64,000 bases of DNA from DATLLN01 sp963720885 (GTDB taxonomy: Bacteria; Actinomycetota; Thermoleophilia; Gaiellales; JAICJC01): the NCBI GenBank assembly GCA_963720885.1, contig CAVRGW010000005.1, forward strand, positions 868,001 to 932,000, given 5' to 3'. The translations under genes were made by a program, and so were the position numbers. The notes beneath the pieces are model-generated. The model was not told where the DNA came from. It saw only the letters and a list, made by a program, of their open reading frames with translations, and ran no database searches. Position 1 is the stretch's first letter; every line of letters begins with the position of its first letter. Below are positions 7,278 to 16,445 of the stretch, piece by piece.

Positions 7278-9232
7278 CAGGCGGGGCGCAATGACCGGGC
7301 GATCGCGATCATGTCGGGGTTCGACAGGTCATCGCGAAGCGTGTTCTGCACCCAGTAGGCCACGCCTCCCTGGACGATGGCGATCATGTGGATGTGCGAG
7401 CCGTTGAAGTAGAACTTGTACGAGCGGCCGTCCAGCTTGCGGATCAGGTCGGGGCTGGCCAGGATCGGCGCGTCGACGAAACGAGTCTCCTCGATGCCCC
7501 AGTAGGCACCGGCAAGGTTCGGCATGGCGAACACCGCGTACATCGAGTTCCAGCCCTTGCCCGCGGCAGCGATGTTGTACGTGCGGATCGGCATCTCGGG
7601 CGTGAAGTCGTCGAACTGCGAGCCCGTCTGCTGCACCGTCGGGTAGAGCACCGGGAAGTGCAGGCTGCGCTTCGCGGTCTCGAAGTAGCTCAGATACGCC
7701 TGTGAGTCGCGGACGATGTCGGCCGGCAGCCCGGTCGGCGTCGACTGCTTGGGCGGCGCGACCGCCGTCTTGCCGGTGAACGGCTTGCCGACGATGACAA
7801 CCAGATCCGTGCCGTAAGTGAAGGCGGCCGGCACCGGCGCAGTCTGCGCATTGCCCATGATCTTGGCGACGTCGGTCGCGGCCTTCTGCTGGCCGGGATG
7901 GAAGTACACCCAGTTCTGCGAGTAGTCGAACGTCGGCGCCGGCACCTGGCTGACGTCGACCTGGTATCCGAAGCGATCGAGCGCCGCGCCGGCCTCGGCC
8001 GCCGAGCCGGTGCGGCCGTTGCCGTTGACGGACGTCAGCGAGACGCCGGCCGGTTCGACCGCCGGCCTGAACTTCGGGGTGTTCGCCGGCTTCTTGCCGG
8101 TCGGCACGGTCGGCTTGGCCAGCGACTGCGGGTGCGTGAACTGGTAGACGGCGGTGTGCATGTCCTCTGGCGTGGTCGTCACCACCGAGGCGTCGCCGAT
8201 CATCCCGGCCCCCGCCGTCAGCCGCGACGACACCACGTGCCCGCGGCTCTCGTACGCCAGCGTCGCGTAGGAGATCATCGTCTGCACGCTCGGCGGCCCG
8301 TTGCGGCCGGTCACCTGGACGCTGTCGGCGATCGTCTCGGCGATGTCCTTGTAGGTGCCGATCTCGGTCAGGTCGATGCCGTGCAGCTTCTCCGACGCCC
8401 GCGCCTGGAACGCCTGCAGGAACGTCTGCTGTCGGGCGTTGCGGTAGAAGTCGGAGTCGGTGTGGCGGTAGCGCGCGAAGCCCAGCGCGTCGGTGCCATG
8501 CAGCAGCTGGTAGCCGGGCTTGACGTCGATCTGGGCGTACTGCTCCGTGCCCGGCGTGTTCGTGTGCTGGTAGTACTGGTCGACCGGCACGTAGACGCCG
8601 CCGAACGCGTTGACCAGCCGGGTGAAGCCACTGAAGTCGACCACCATCAGGTAGTTGACGTCGACGCCGGTGACCGACTCGACCGTCTTCAGGGCGAGCT
8701 TCACGCCGCCCGTTTCGTACGCCGCGTTGATCTTGTTCTCGCCGTAGCCGGGGATGTCGACCCACAGGTCGCGGGGCAGCGACAGCAGCGAGATGTAGTG
8801 CGTCTGCGGGTCGATCCGCACCAGCATCAGCGTGTCCGAGCGGGAGTCGTTGACGCCGTCGCCCTGCCGCTTGTCGGAGCCGATCACCAGCCCGACGGCG
8901 GCCTGATTGGCCGTCGGGATCTGGACGAGATCGCCCTGCGCGTCCTGCGTGCTCTTGTCCAGGTGGCTGATCTGGCCGACCAGACCGTGCGCCCAGTAGC
9001 CGACGACGCCGCCGATCGCCAGCAGCAGGATCAGCAGGCTGCCGAACGTCCACAGCGCCACCCGCTTCCAGCGCACGCGTCGCTTACCTCCGCCGCGGCG
9101 GGCGTCGTACACGACCATCTCGGGTCGGGATCTGGGGGGCTTAGGCGGCGTTTCGGTCGGCACGCGGTCCTTGGTCCTCAGGAATGCGCCCGACTCACGG
9201 GCGCGTCGCAGTATAGAACGGGTCTTCGTCAC
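7277..9232 (-). CDS. LytR-CpsA-Psr (LCP) family protein with C-terminal extension
   Basis: A 651-residue membrane-anchored protein of the family that transfers undecaprenyl-linked polymers onto peptidoglycan. A basic cytoplasmic head (residues 1-57) leads to one membrane segment at about 58-80. The LCP core follows, with IGSDKRQ, DSRSDTLMLVRIDP, SLPRDLWVDIPGYGENKINAAY and an R-Y-R-H-T-D-S-D-F-Y-R-N-A-R-Q-Q block. A LytR_C-like domain lies near 400-480, then about 170 residues of unassigned sequence. Start is GTG at 9232; an ATG at codon 39 is an alternative. The sugar-nucleotide genes immediately downstream suggest a shared role in wall glycopolymer attachment. Confidence 0.88.
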   Translation of the reverse strand: MTKTRSILRRARESGAFLRTKDRVPTETPPKPPRSRPEMVVYDARRGGGKRRVRWKRVALWTFGSLLILLLAIGGVVGYWAHGLVGQISHLDKSTQDAQGDLVQIPTANQAAVGLVIGSDKRQGDGVNDSRSDTLMLVRIDPQTHYISLLSLPRDLWVDIPGYGENKINAAYETGGVKLALKTVESVTGVDVNYLMVVDFSGFTRLVNAFGGVYVPVDQYYQHTNTPGTEQYAQIDVKPGYQLLHGTDALGFARYRHTDSDFYRNARQQTFLQAFQARASEKLHGIDLTEIGTYKDIAETIADSVQVTGRNGPPSVQTMISYATLAYESRGHVVSSRLTAGAGMIGDASVVTTTPEDMHTAVYQFTHPQSLAKPTVPTGKKPANTPKFRPAVEPAGVSLTSVNGNGRTGSAAEAGAALDRFGYQVDVSQVPAPTFDYSQNWVYFHPGQQKAATDVAKIMGNAQTAPVPAAFTYGTDLVVIVGKPFTGKTAVAPPKQSTPTGLPADIVRDSQAYLSYFETAKRSLHFPVLYPTVQQTGSQFDDFTPEMPIRTYNIAAAGKGWNSMYAVFAMPNLAGAYWGIEETRFVDAPILASPDLIRKLDGRSYKFYFNGSHIHMIAIVQGGVAYWVQNTLRDDLSNPDMIAIARSLRPA

Positions 9233-9247
9233 GGATTGCCGGTCTCC

Positions 9248-10351
9248 TCACCGGTTCTCAGCGGTCGCCAATCGTTGGGCGAAGGCCACGAGCGCGCTCC
9301 GGTAGCGGGCCAGCGACTCGACCTCGACGTACTCCTCCGGCCCGTGATGCCCGCCTCCGGCCGGGCCGAACTCGATGCTGGGGATGCCGCGGTCGAGGAA
9401 GAACACCGCATCGGAGGCGCCGTCGCGGCCCACCGCGGGCGCCTCGCCGCCGCCCGCGTCGCGGACGGCTTCGCGCAGCACGCGGACATGTTCCTCGCCC
9501 GGATCGAGCGCCGCCGGCGGCAGCTCGTAGAGCGGCGTGATGGTCATCGCGCCGAGGCCCCGCACCTGGCGCAGAACCTCGTCCGGGTCCTGGTTGGGCA
9601 GGTAGCGGATGTCGACGTCCATCCGGCAGTGGTCGGGCACTTTGTTGACCGCGTCGCCGCCCGAGATGCGGCCGATGTTGATCGACGGCCGGGCGAACAG
9701 CTCGGACTGCGCGGTCGAGAACGGCAGTTCGAGGATCCGCTGGTAGAGATCGAGGGCTCGGAGGATCGCGTTCTCGCCCAGCCACGGCGTCGAGCCGTGC
9801 GCGCCGCGGCCCTCGACGTCGATCCGCAGCACCAGCACGCCCTTCGACTGCACGCCGATCTCGAGGTCGGTCGGCTCGCCGCAGATGACGAAGTCGCCGA
9901 CGTGCCCCTCCTCGGCCAGGAAGGCGGACGCCTTGCCGCCGGCCGGCTCGTCCTCCCGCTCCTCGTCGGGGACGATCAGCAACTTGACCTTGACCCCGGG
10001 GATCGTGTCGCGGGCGTCGGCCAGGTCGGCGAGGGCGGCGAGCATGCCGGCCAGACCGCCCTTCATGTCGTAGGCGCCGCGGCCGTAGACCCGCCCGTTG
10101 ACGCGCCAGGGCGAGAACTGCTCGGCGCGGCCGGGAACGACGTCGACGTGTGCATTCCAGACAACGGTGCGCGGTCCGTCTCCCACGGCGGCGACCAGCG
10201 ACGGCAGCCCGCGGTCGTACTGGACATGGGAGATGGAGCGCGCCTCCAGCCAGCCCTTGAGGAACGCGAACGCCTCATGGATGCCCTCGTCGCGGGAGGT
10301 GTCGTACGAGATCAGGCGCTCGAGGAGGGCGACTTCGTCGGCGGCGGCCAC
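9248..10351 (-). CDS. M20 family metallopeptidase (ArgE/DapE type)
   Basis: A 367-residue di-zinc amidohydrolase of the M20 family. Zinc ligands and catalytic residues are visible: H68 and D70 in NAHVDVVP, D95 in RGAYDMKGG, and the DEE triplet at 129-131. The dimerisation lid insert follows (RGAHGSTPWLGENAI), and the last ligand is in GGGHHGPEE near residue 335. The family includes succinyl-diaminopimelate desuccinylase, acetylornithine deacetylase and dipeptidases; substrate cannot be assigned here. GTG start at 10351 faces the FAD oxidoreductase across a 27-nt divergent gap, too short for two full separate promoters. Confidence 0.87.
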   Translation of the reverse strand: MAAADEVALLERLISYDTSRDEGIHEAFAFLKGWLEARSISHVQYDRGLPSLVAAVGDGPRTVVWNAHVDVVPGRAEQFSPWRVNGRVYGRGAYDMKGGLAGMLAALADLADARDTIPGVKVKLLIVPDEEREDEPAGGKASAFLAEEGHVGDFVICGEPTDLEIGVQSKGVLVLRIDVEGRGAHGSTPWLGENAILRALDLYQRILELPFSTAQSELFARPSINIGRISGGDAVNKVPDHCRMDVDIRYLPNQDPDEVLRQVRGLGAMTITPLYELPPAALDPGEEHVRVLREAVRDAGGGEAPAVGRDGASDAVFFLDRGIPSIEFGPAGGGHHGPEEYVEVESLARYRSALVAFAQRLATAENR

Positions 10352-10378
10352 GGCGGCGATTGTAGGCTAGGAGCGGCC

Positions 10379-11566
10379 GTGTCCACGCCGTCTCTGTGGC
10401 AGATCCAGGCTCCGTCGCGGGGCCATGACCGGCTCCGGGGCGACGTCTCGGCCGACGTCTGCATCGTCGGCGCCGGTGTCACCGGGGGTGCGTGCGCGTG
10501 GCGGCTGCTCGAGCACGGACTGCGGCCGGTGGTGCTCGACGCGCGCGAGGCGGCGGCGTCGGCGAGCGGCCGCAACGGCGGGTTCGCGGTCGGCTCGAGC
10601 GACGCAGCGGCCGACCGGGCGCTCGCCGAGATGGCGGCGATGGCGGCCGAGCTGGGCGTGGCCGACGCTGTGCAGAGGCGGGGAAGCCTATGGCTGGGCG
10701 GTGAGAACGACGCGCACGAGCTGCAGGACGCGGTGAACGCCGCGCACGCCGACGGGCTGCCGGTCGAGGACGCGCTCGACCGCGTGCCCGCGCCGATGCG
10801 CGGCAGGTTCGCCACGGCGGCGTTCTTTCCCGGCGACGGCGAGCTGGAGCCGGCGCGCTGGGTGCGGGCGCTGGTCGATGGGGCGGCGGCCCGCGGCGCG
10901 GCGGTGCACGAGCACTCGCCGGCGACGGCGGTGGAGTCGCGCGCCGGCGGGTGGTCCGTGCGGACGCCCGGCGGGGCGGTGTCCTGCCAAGCGGTGGTCG
11001 TGGCCTGCGATGGGCTGATCCCGCGGGTGGCGTCGTGGCTCGACGGCTACATCTACCCGGTGCGCGGGCAGATGCTGGCGACGGAGCCGCTGCCGCCCGA
11101 GCGGCGGGTGCTGTGGTGCCCGACCCATTCGGGGTTCGGGTTCTGGTACTACCGGCCGACGGGCGACGGGCGGATCGCGCTGGGCGGCGGGAGGCTGGCC
11201 GACCTCGAGGCGGAGTACACGGATGTCGAGGAGACGACGCCCGCGGTGCAGGCGGCGCTCGAGCGCTTCCTGGCGGACGACCTCGGCCTCGCCGGCGTCG
11301 CCGTCACGCACCGCTGGGCGGGCGTGATGGGCTTCTCGGCCGACCTCGTGCCGCTGGCCGGCGAGGTGCCCGGCCGGCCGGGGCTGTACGTCAGCGGCGG
11401 CTACAGTGGCGTCGGCAACGTCAACGGCTGGCGCTGCGGGCGGCTCGTGGCCGACCTGATCGCCACCGGCGCCCACACCGACGCTGCGCGCTTCGACCCG
11501 GCGCGCTTCGGCGACGGGCCGCCGCCCGAGCCGCTCGAGAAGGCCGCCAGCCGCGAACTGCTCTGA
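10379..11566 (+). CDS. FAD-dependent oxidoreductase, D-amino-acid oxidase (DAO) family
   Basis: A 395-residue flavoprotein. The Rossmann FAD-binding motif VCIVGAGVTGG sits at residues 27-37 and a second dinucleotide segment appears in the C-terminal GLYVSGGYSGVGNVNGWRCG, typical of glycine oxidase/D-amino acid dehydrogenase and gamma-glutamylputrescine oxidase relatives. The chosen GTG at 10379 has AGGAG at 10369-10373, five bases upstream. It is transcribed away from the M20 peptidase. A REP hairpin begins five bases after the stop. The natural amine or amino acid substrate is unknown. Confidence 0.85.
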   Translation: MSTPSLWQIQAPSRGHDRLRGDVSADVCIVGAGVTGGACAWRLLEHGLRPVVLDAREAAASASGRNGGFAVGSSDAAADRALAEMAAMAAELGVADAVQRRGSLWLGGENDAHELQDAVNAAHADGLPVEDALDRVPAPMRGRFATAAFFPGDGELEPARWVRALVDGAAARGAAVHEHSPATAVESRAGGWSVRTPGGAVSCQAVVVACDGLIPRVASWLDGYIYPVRGQMLATEPLPPERRVLWCPTHSGFGFWYYRPTGDGRIALGGGRLADLEAEYTDVEETTPAVQAALERFLADDLGLAGVAVTHRWAGVMGFSADLVPLAGEVPGRPGLYVSGGYSGVGNVNGWRCGRLVADLIATGAHTDAARFDPARFGDGPPPEPLEKAASRELL

Positions 11567-11570
11567 GGGT

Positions 11571-11630
11571 GCGACAGGGGGTCAGGAACCGCGTCGCAGC
11601 ACTGCGACGCGGTTCCTGACCCCCTGTCGC
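11571..11630. repeat. REP-like perfect hairpin upstream of transposase (copy A1)
   Basis: A 60-nt inverted repeat with a perfect 29-bp stem (11571-11599 with 11602-11630) and only two bases at the apex. The outer 20 bases, GCGACAGGGGGTCAGGAACC, are identical to those of the copy at 12391-12450; the inner nine base pairs differ completely yet remain self-complementary. It lies between the oxidoreductase stop and the RAYT start. Confidence 0.93.
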
Positions 11631-11687
11631 GTATTCCTTGACCGCTCGTGACTGACACGCGGCATGCCTGGACCGTACCGTCACGCG

Positions 11688-12389
11688 ATGCCACGTCAGC
11701 CGCGGATCCAGTTCGAAGACGCTGCGTACCACGTGATGCAGCGAGGAGTCGACAAGCAGTTGATCGTCCGCGACGACCAGGACCGGCGGACGCTGATCGG
11801 GCTACTCGCGCGGACCGTGATCGAACACCGCTGGAGCCTGACAGCGTATTGCCTGATGGACAACCATCTCCACGCGCTGATCCGAACGCGGAAGCCGAAC
11901 CTTGCCGTTGGGATGAAGCTCTTTCAGCAGACATACGTGCGCCGGTTCAACGACCGGCACCGCCGCATCGGCCCGTTGTTCCAGGGCAGATACAAGGCCA
12001 AGCTCCTCACCCGAAACGAGCACCACATCGCCACCCTCCGGTACATCCCGCTGAACCCGGTCGCACACGGCGCGTGTGGCCATCCGGCGAGCTGGCGCTG
12101 GTCAAGCTACCGAGCGACGATCACGCCAGCGATCGCGCCCGACTTCTTGGATGCCGATGCGGTCGCAGAACTGTTCGACGAGGGTGTAGAGGGGTACCGG
12201 CGGTTCGTCGAACACGGCATCCCTGACGCCCTCGAGCGAGCGAGACCCCGCCTGCCTCTCGAGGTGTTACTGACCCGCACCGATGGCATCCACGCCGCCC
12301 GCAAGCACGGCTACTCGCTTCGGCAGATCGGCGAAGCCGTTGGGCTCCACCACTCGGCCATCGCCCGCATCCTTCGGCGCGGTACATAG
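11688..12389 (+). CDS. REP-associated tyrosine transposase (RAYT, Y1/HUH family)
   Basis: A 233-residue single-strand DNA transposase of the IS200/IS605-like Y1 superfamily. Known RAYTs bind and cleave REP hairpins. The HUH pair is H60-L-H62 in MDNHLHAL; the candidate catalytic tyrosine is Y83 in QQTYVRRFNDRH, followed by the family block GPLFQGRYKAKLL. The C-terminal 40 residues (HAARKHGYSLRQIGEAVGLH) look like a helix-turn-helix. The second ATG (11688) is preferred because the family usually opens with M-P-R-x-P-R; an ATG at 11664 would add eight residues. The gene is intact and flanked on both sides by perfect REP hairpins of the same family. Confidence 0.92.
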   Translation: MPRQPRIQFEDAAYHVMQRGVDKQLIVRDDQDRRTLIGLLARTVIEHRWSLTAYCLMDNHLHALIRTRKPNLAVGMKLFQQTYVRRFNDRHRRIGPLFQGRYKAKLLTRNEHHIATLRYIPLNPVAHGACGHPASWRWSSYRATITPAIAPDFLDADAVAELFDEGVEGYRRFVEHGIPDALERARPRLPLEVLLTRTDGIHAARKHGYSLRQIGEAVGLHHSAIARILRRGT

Positions 12390-12390
12390 C

Positions 12391-12450
12391 GCGACAGGGG
12401 GTCAGGAACCCTGGCGCATCGGTGCGCCAGGGTTCCTGACCCCCTGTCGC
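12391..12450. repeat. REP-like perfect hairpin downstream of transposase (copy A2)
   Basis: A 60-nt inverted repeat starting one base after the RAYT stop codon: perfect 28-bp stem (12391-12418 with 12423-12450), TCGG loop. The outer 20 bases match copy A1 exactly. With A1 it brackets the transposase as a REP-RAYT-REP unit. It could also act as a transcription end for the gene, although no T-run follows. Confidence 0.93.
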
Positions 12451-12460
12451 AGTCTGCTCG

Positions 12461-13096
12461 CTACGCGGCCGGCGGCGGTGGCAACGGCTGGTTCCATTCG
12501 GGGGAAGGGACGTCGTCCGGCTCATCCTCGGGTTGGAACCAGGGGTAGCGGTCGGTGGTGAGCAGCTGCGCGTAGGCGGTGTAGCGCACGTAGTAACGCT
12601 GCGGGAGCTCCATGATCTCGAAGATGCTCCGCGGGAGACGCCCAGTCACGATGATCACGAACCACGCGACCACCGCCATCAGGCTCTCCAGGACACCGAG
12701 CGCCAACTGCACGAAATACGCCGGGTACTGGAGGATGTATCGGAAGAAGGTCGTCAGCCGCGAAAGATGCTCGGGAACCTCGGCGGTCACCTGGATCGGG
12801 TAGCCGTCGTCGGGCGATCCGGCGCCGAACGGCGGGAACCTGTCCGTCAGCAGGCTGGCGTAGCAGCGCACGCGGGTCGCGTACCGGAGGTATCCCGTCT
12901 GGAACCCGAACATTCCCTCGGGGTAGCGACCCGTGAAAAGGATCGCGAACCAGGCGATGAACGACAGAACCGTCGCCGCGATCGCGTAGAAGATGAGCAC
13001 GAACAGGTGGGGGATCACCATGAAGATCCGGAAGAAGGTCGTCAGCCGGGACGCATGCTCGTGGTACTCCAGCCGGGTGTGGACGGGATACGCCAC
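12461..13096 (-). CDS. DUF4389 membrane protein (tandem paralogue 2)
   Basis: A 211-residue membrane protein with two repeats of the DUF4389 pattern. Each half has an S-R-L-T-T-F-F-R segment, hydrophobic helices (about residues 25-55 and 125-155), then T-G-R-x-P and an L-L-T-D-R-x-P-x-F block. The C-terminus ends in a proline-rich tail (SPEWNQPLPPPP). Function of the family is unknown. GTG start at 13096. Its 9-nt gap from, and close similarity to, the adjacent gene indicate a tandem duplication and probable co-transcription. Confidence 0.82.
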   Translation of the reverse strand: MAYPVHTRLEYHEHASRLTTFFRIFMVIPHLFVLIFYAIAATVLSFIAWFAILFTGRYPEGMFGFQTGYLRYATRVRCYASLLTDRFPPFGAGSPDDGYPIQVTAEVPEHLSRLTTFFRYILQYPAYFVQLALGVLESLMAVVAWFVIIVTGRLPRSIFEIMELPQRYYVRYTAYAQLLTTDRYPWFQPEDEPDDVPSPEWNQPLPPPPAA

Positions 13097-13105
13097 GCGT
13101 TGTCC

Positions 13106-13798
13106 CTACGCCTCCGACGGGGGCGGAAGCGGCTGATCCCACTCGGGCGACGGCACGTTGCCCTGCTCGCTCTCCGGCTGGAACCATGGATACCGGTCGG
13201 TCACCAGGTTCCCGAATGACTGGAGCCGGATCGAGTACCGGTACGGCAGCTCGATCAGCTCGAACAGCGTCGCCGGGAACCGGCCCGTGATCAGGATCGC
13301 GAACCACGCCACGATCGACACCAGCCAGCCGAACAGCCACAGGAAGAACACGACGATGTACGCCGGTAGCAGGTACAGCTCCACGAGGGCCGTCACGGGA
13401 CTGATCCGCGTCAGCACGTTGGTGATCACGTCCGGCACGCGCAGCGCGGTGGTCAGGCGCGAGAGGTGGTCGGCGCGCTCGATCGAGTACGCCACGTTCG
13501 GGTACGCGCCCTCCTCGTCACGCCCGTGGAACGGCGGGAACCGGTCGGTCAGCAGCCAGTAAAACGCGCCGATCCGGCTGGTGTAGCGCAGGTAGCGCTC
13601 CTGCCACTCCAGCGACCCCTGCGGGTACTGGCCCTTGGCCAGGATCGCAAACCACGCGTACAGCGTCACGAACCCGGCGGCGATCGAGTAGCCGATCCAC
13701 CAGATCACGTGCGGGATCATCATGATCCCGCGGAAGAATGTCGTCAGCCGCGAATAGCGCTCGGCGCGCTGAACTCTGAGCCGTACCGGATATGCCAC
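13106..13798 (-). CDS. DUF4389 membrane protein (tandem paralogue 1)
   Basis: A 230-residue paralogue of the next gene, sharing the opening A-Y-P-V-R/H, the SRLTTFFR motif, LLTDRFPPF and the terminal SPEWDQPLPPP tail. The middle is longer, with an extra hydrophobic stretch (VELYLLPAYIVVFFLWLFGW). The GTG at 13798-13796 is chosen because it aligns with the paralogue start; longer reading runs into low-quality arginine-rich sequence opposite atpC. Predicted integral membrane. It follows atpC by 25 nt and may belong to the same transcript. Role unknown. Confidence 0.8.
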   Translation of the reverse strand: MAYPVRLRVQRAERYSRLTTFFRGIMMIPHVIWWIGYSIAAGFVTLYAWFAILAKGQYPQGSLEWQERYLRYTSRIGAFYWLLTDRFPPFHGRDEEGAYPNVAYSIERADHLSRLTTALRVPDVITNVLTRISPVTALVELYLLPAYIVVFFLWLFGWLVSIVAWFAILITGRFPATLFELIELPYRYSIRLQSFGNLVTDRYPWFQPESEQGNVPSPEWDQPLPPPSEA

Positions 13799-13823
13799 GC
13801 CGTGTTGTTCGGCGTGCCCGGGC

Positions 13824-14234
13824 TCAACCCTCTGCGACCTCGACCAGCGCCTCGGCGAACGTCGCCTCACGCTTCGCGCGGAACACGTCGCCGTCGCCGG
13901 CCTCGGCGCGCTCCAGGTCGGCACGCGCCCGCTCCAGCCGGCCCCGCGCCTCGCCCGCGTCGATCTCCTCGCGGCGCACCGCCTCGGACACCAGCACCAG
14001 CGCCTCGTTCTTGCGCACCGCGATGAACCCCTCGGCCGTCGCCCACTCCAGCCGCTCGCCGCCCTCGCCGACCGTCAGGTGGGTGCGACCCGGCTTGAGG
14101 CTGGAGATCAGCGGCGCGTGGTGAGCCAGGATGCCGAGCTCGCCGGCCGACCCGGGGACGACCACGATCTCGGCCTCCCCGCTGAACGCCGTGCCCTCGG
14201 GCGTGACCACGTCGACCTTGTAAGGCGTCGCCAT
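13824..14234 (-). CDS. atpC: ATP synthase F1 epsilon subunit
   Basis: A 136-residue central-stalk subunit of the F1Fo ATP synthase, coupling rotation and regulating ATP hydrolysis. The N-terminal beta-sandwich shows VVTPEGTAFSGEAEIVVVPGSAGELGILAHHAPL and the C-terminal helical hairpin is rich in Glu, Arg and Ala. ATG start at 14234, four bases after the atpD stop. atpD and atpC sit about 9 kb away from the rest of the atp genes. Confidence 0.95.
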   Translation of the reverse strand: MATPYKVDVVTPEGTAFSGEAEIVVVPGSAGELGILAHHAPLISSLKPGRTHLTVGEGGERLEWATAEGFIAVRKNEALVLVSEAVRREEIDAGEARGRLERARADLERAEAGDGDVFRAKREATFAEALVEVAEG

Positions 14235-14238
14235 CGGG

Positions 14239-15661
14239 CTATGCCGCCGCGGACGACTTCATCTCTTCGGCCCGCGCGACCACGTCGTCGATGCCGCCGA
14301 CCAGGTAGAACGCCTGCTCCGGCACGTCGTCGTGCGTGCCGTCGAGGATCTCCTGGAACGACCGGATCGTCGTGTCGAGCTGGACGTAGATGCCCGGCGT
14401 GCCGGTGAACGCCTCGGCGACGTGGAACGGCTGGGACAGGAACAGCTCGATCTTGCGCGCCCGGGCAACGGTCTGCTTGTCCTCGTCGGACAGCTCGTCC
14501 ATGCCCAGGATGGCGATGATGTCCTGCAGGTCCTTGTAGCGCTGCAGCACCTCCTGCACCCGGGTCGCCGTCCGGTAATGATCGTCGGAGACCAGGCCGG
14601 GCTGCAGGATCCGCGAGCTCGAGTCGAGCGGATCGACTGCCGGGTAGATGCCCTTCGACGCGATGTCGCGCGAGAGCACCGTCGTCGCATCCAGGTGGGC
14701 GAACGATGCGGCCGGCGCCGGGTCGGTCAGGTCGTCGGCGGGCACGTAGATGGCCTGCACCGAGGTGATCGAGCCCTTGTTGGTCGAGGTGATTCGCTCC
14801 TGCAGCTCGCCCATCTCGGTGGCCAGCGTCGGCTGGTAGCCCACGGCGCTGGGCATGCGGCCGAGCAGCGCGGACACCTCGGAGCCCGCCTGCACGAAGC
14901 GGAAGATGTTGTCGATGAAGAACAGCACGTCGGCGCCCTGCTCGTCGCGGAAGTACTCGGCGAGCGTCAGGCCCGGTCAGGCCGACTCGCAGGCGCGCAC
15001 CCGGCGGCTCGTTCATCTGGCCGTAGACCAGCGCGGTCTTGCTGATCACCCCGGACTCGGTCATCTCCAGCCAGAGGTCATTGCCCTCGCGCGTCCGCTC
15101 GCCCACGCCGGCGAACACCGATCGGCCGCCGTGCTGCTGGGCGATGTTGTTGATCAGCTCCTGGATCAGCACGGTCTTGCCCACGCCGGCACCGCCGAAC
15201 AGGCCGATCTTGCCGCCCTTGACGTACGGGGCGAGCAGGTCGATCACCTTGATGCCGGTCTCGAAGATCTCGGCGGTCGGCGACAGGTCCTCGAACGCCG
15301 GCGCCTTGCGGTGGATCTCCCACCGCTGCTCGGCCTGTACCGGCTCGCCCTCGTCGATCGGCTCGCCCAGCACGTTGAAGATCCGGCCGAGCGTCTCCTC
15401 GCCGACCGGCACGCTGATCGGCGCGCCCGTGTCGACGACCTCGAGCCCGCGGGCCAGACCGTCGGTCGCGTCCATCGCGATCGCACGCACCTGGTTGTCG
15501 CCGAGATGCTGCTGCACCTCCGCCACCAGCTTGGTGTCACTGGGCATCGGGATCTGGAGCGCGTTGTAGATCGCCGGCAGCTCGCCCTCGAACACCGCGT
15601 CGATGACGACGCCCCTGATCGCGACGATCTTCCCGAGATTCTGCCCGTCAGCGTTCGACAT
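14239..15661 (-). CDS. atpD: ATP synthase F1 beta subunit (one frame break)
   Basis: The catalytic subunit of F1. Walker A GGAGVGKT and the GERTREGNDL block are in the N-terminal frame. After GARLRVGLTG the frame breaks and the family sequence continues in another frame from about LFFIDNIFRFVQAGSEVSALLGRMPSAVGYQPTL to the C-terminus, including LDATTVLSRDIASKGIYPAVDPL. A single extra base in the CCC run at 14972-14974 explains the break exactly; removing it gives a protein of about 473 residues, the usual length. Because the cell needs this gene and no second copy is seen here, a sequence error is more likely than a pseudogene. Confidence 0.93.
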
Positions 15662-15762
15662 GTAACTCCCCTGTGGTTGCGCGAGGATGCGTGTTTTCGG
15701 CGTAAGCAGGCGGGATTCTATCAGGCCGGCGGATCGTCTGGCGCCGGACTTCGTGACACCGC

Positions 15763-16246
15763 TCAGCCGAGCCGGTCTCGCAGCAGTTCGATCTGCGTCG
15801 TGGTGTCCGGAGCGCCGCGCAGGGCGCGCATGCGGCGGTCGTGCACGACGGATTGCTGGTCACGCGGGTCGACGCTGGCGATGCGCACCGGGAGTGCCGG
15901 CGCGGGCGGCGAGGGCTCGCGAACGGCCGAGACCCCTGCACCGACAACGGCGGCCAGCGCCAGCGCCGCCGCCACTCCGGCCACGGCCACCGGCCGCGGC
16001 AGCCGGCGGCGCACAGGACGCTGCGCCGGGCGCAGCGAACGGGACGGCTCGAGCACCGGTGCGCTGCGCAGCTTGCGCCGGGTCTGCAGCACGATCGCCT
16101 CGAACTCCCGGCACCGGGCACACGTTTGCAGGTGCTTGCGCAGCGGTCGCGCGCTCCAGCTCGGCCGCCTCGCCGTCCACGCAGGCGGAAACGGCGGCAC
16201 GTGCCTGGGCGCAAGAGATCGGGTTGTTCAGGGACTCGGGCATCAT
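15763..16246 (-). CDS. Putative anti-sigma factor, zinc-finger type (one frame break)
   Basis: A short protein of about 160 residues after repair. The N-terminal part (from ATG ATG at 16246/16243) reads SCAQARAAVSACVDGEAAELER; the continuation in another frame is LRKHLQTCARCREFE, giving the H-x3-C-x2-C zinc finger of the zf-HC2 anti-sigma family. A missing base near 16145 would join them. A hydrophobic segment (VAVAGVAAALALAAVVGAGV) in the middle suggests membrane anchoring. No sigma factor gene is next to it. It lies upstream of atpD on the same strand. Confidence 0.6.
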
Positions 16247-16445
16247 CGGGGTCTCATCATCTAGACGTCGCGGCCCGGATGAAGTTTGCCACCACGCGTG
16301 GCAGCGTCGGCCGCGGGGAAGCATCGGCAGCGCCGGCCTCGTCCCTGAGCGCTTGCTCGCGGGACAGCGCCGACGCCACACGGGCGTCGTGGTCGAGCCG
16401 TCAGACTCTGTTGGAAACGGTGGAGATCAGCGGCATACGACCACG

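Noticed and set aside
7898..11566. A 1222-codon open frame on the plus strand.
   Set aside because: Only the last 395 codons (from 10379) match a family. The first part lies opposite the LCP and M20 genes, and its His/Arg/Val-rich composition is typical of a GC-rich antisense frame.
11664..11687. Upstream ATG of the RAYT gene as the true start.
   Set aside because: The eight extra residues are not like family N-termini, while the second ATG gives the usual M-P-R-x-P-R opening. Not excluded outright.
14965..14980. Possible programmed frameshift in atpD.
   Set aside because: No slippery heptamer or downstream structure was seen, atpD is never known to use one, and similar breaks occur in many other genes of the same region. 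Sequence error is simpler.
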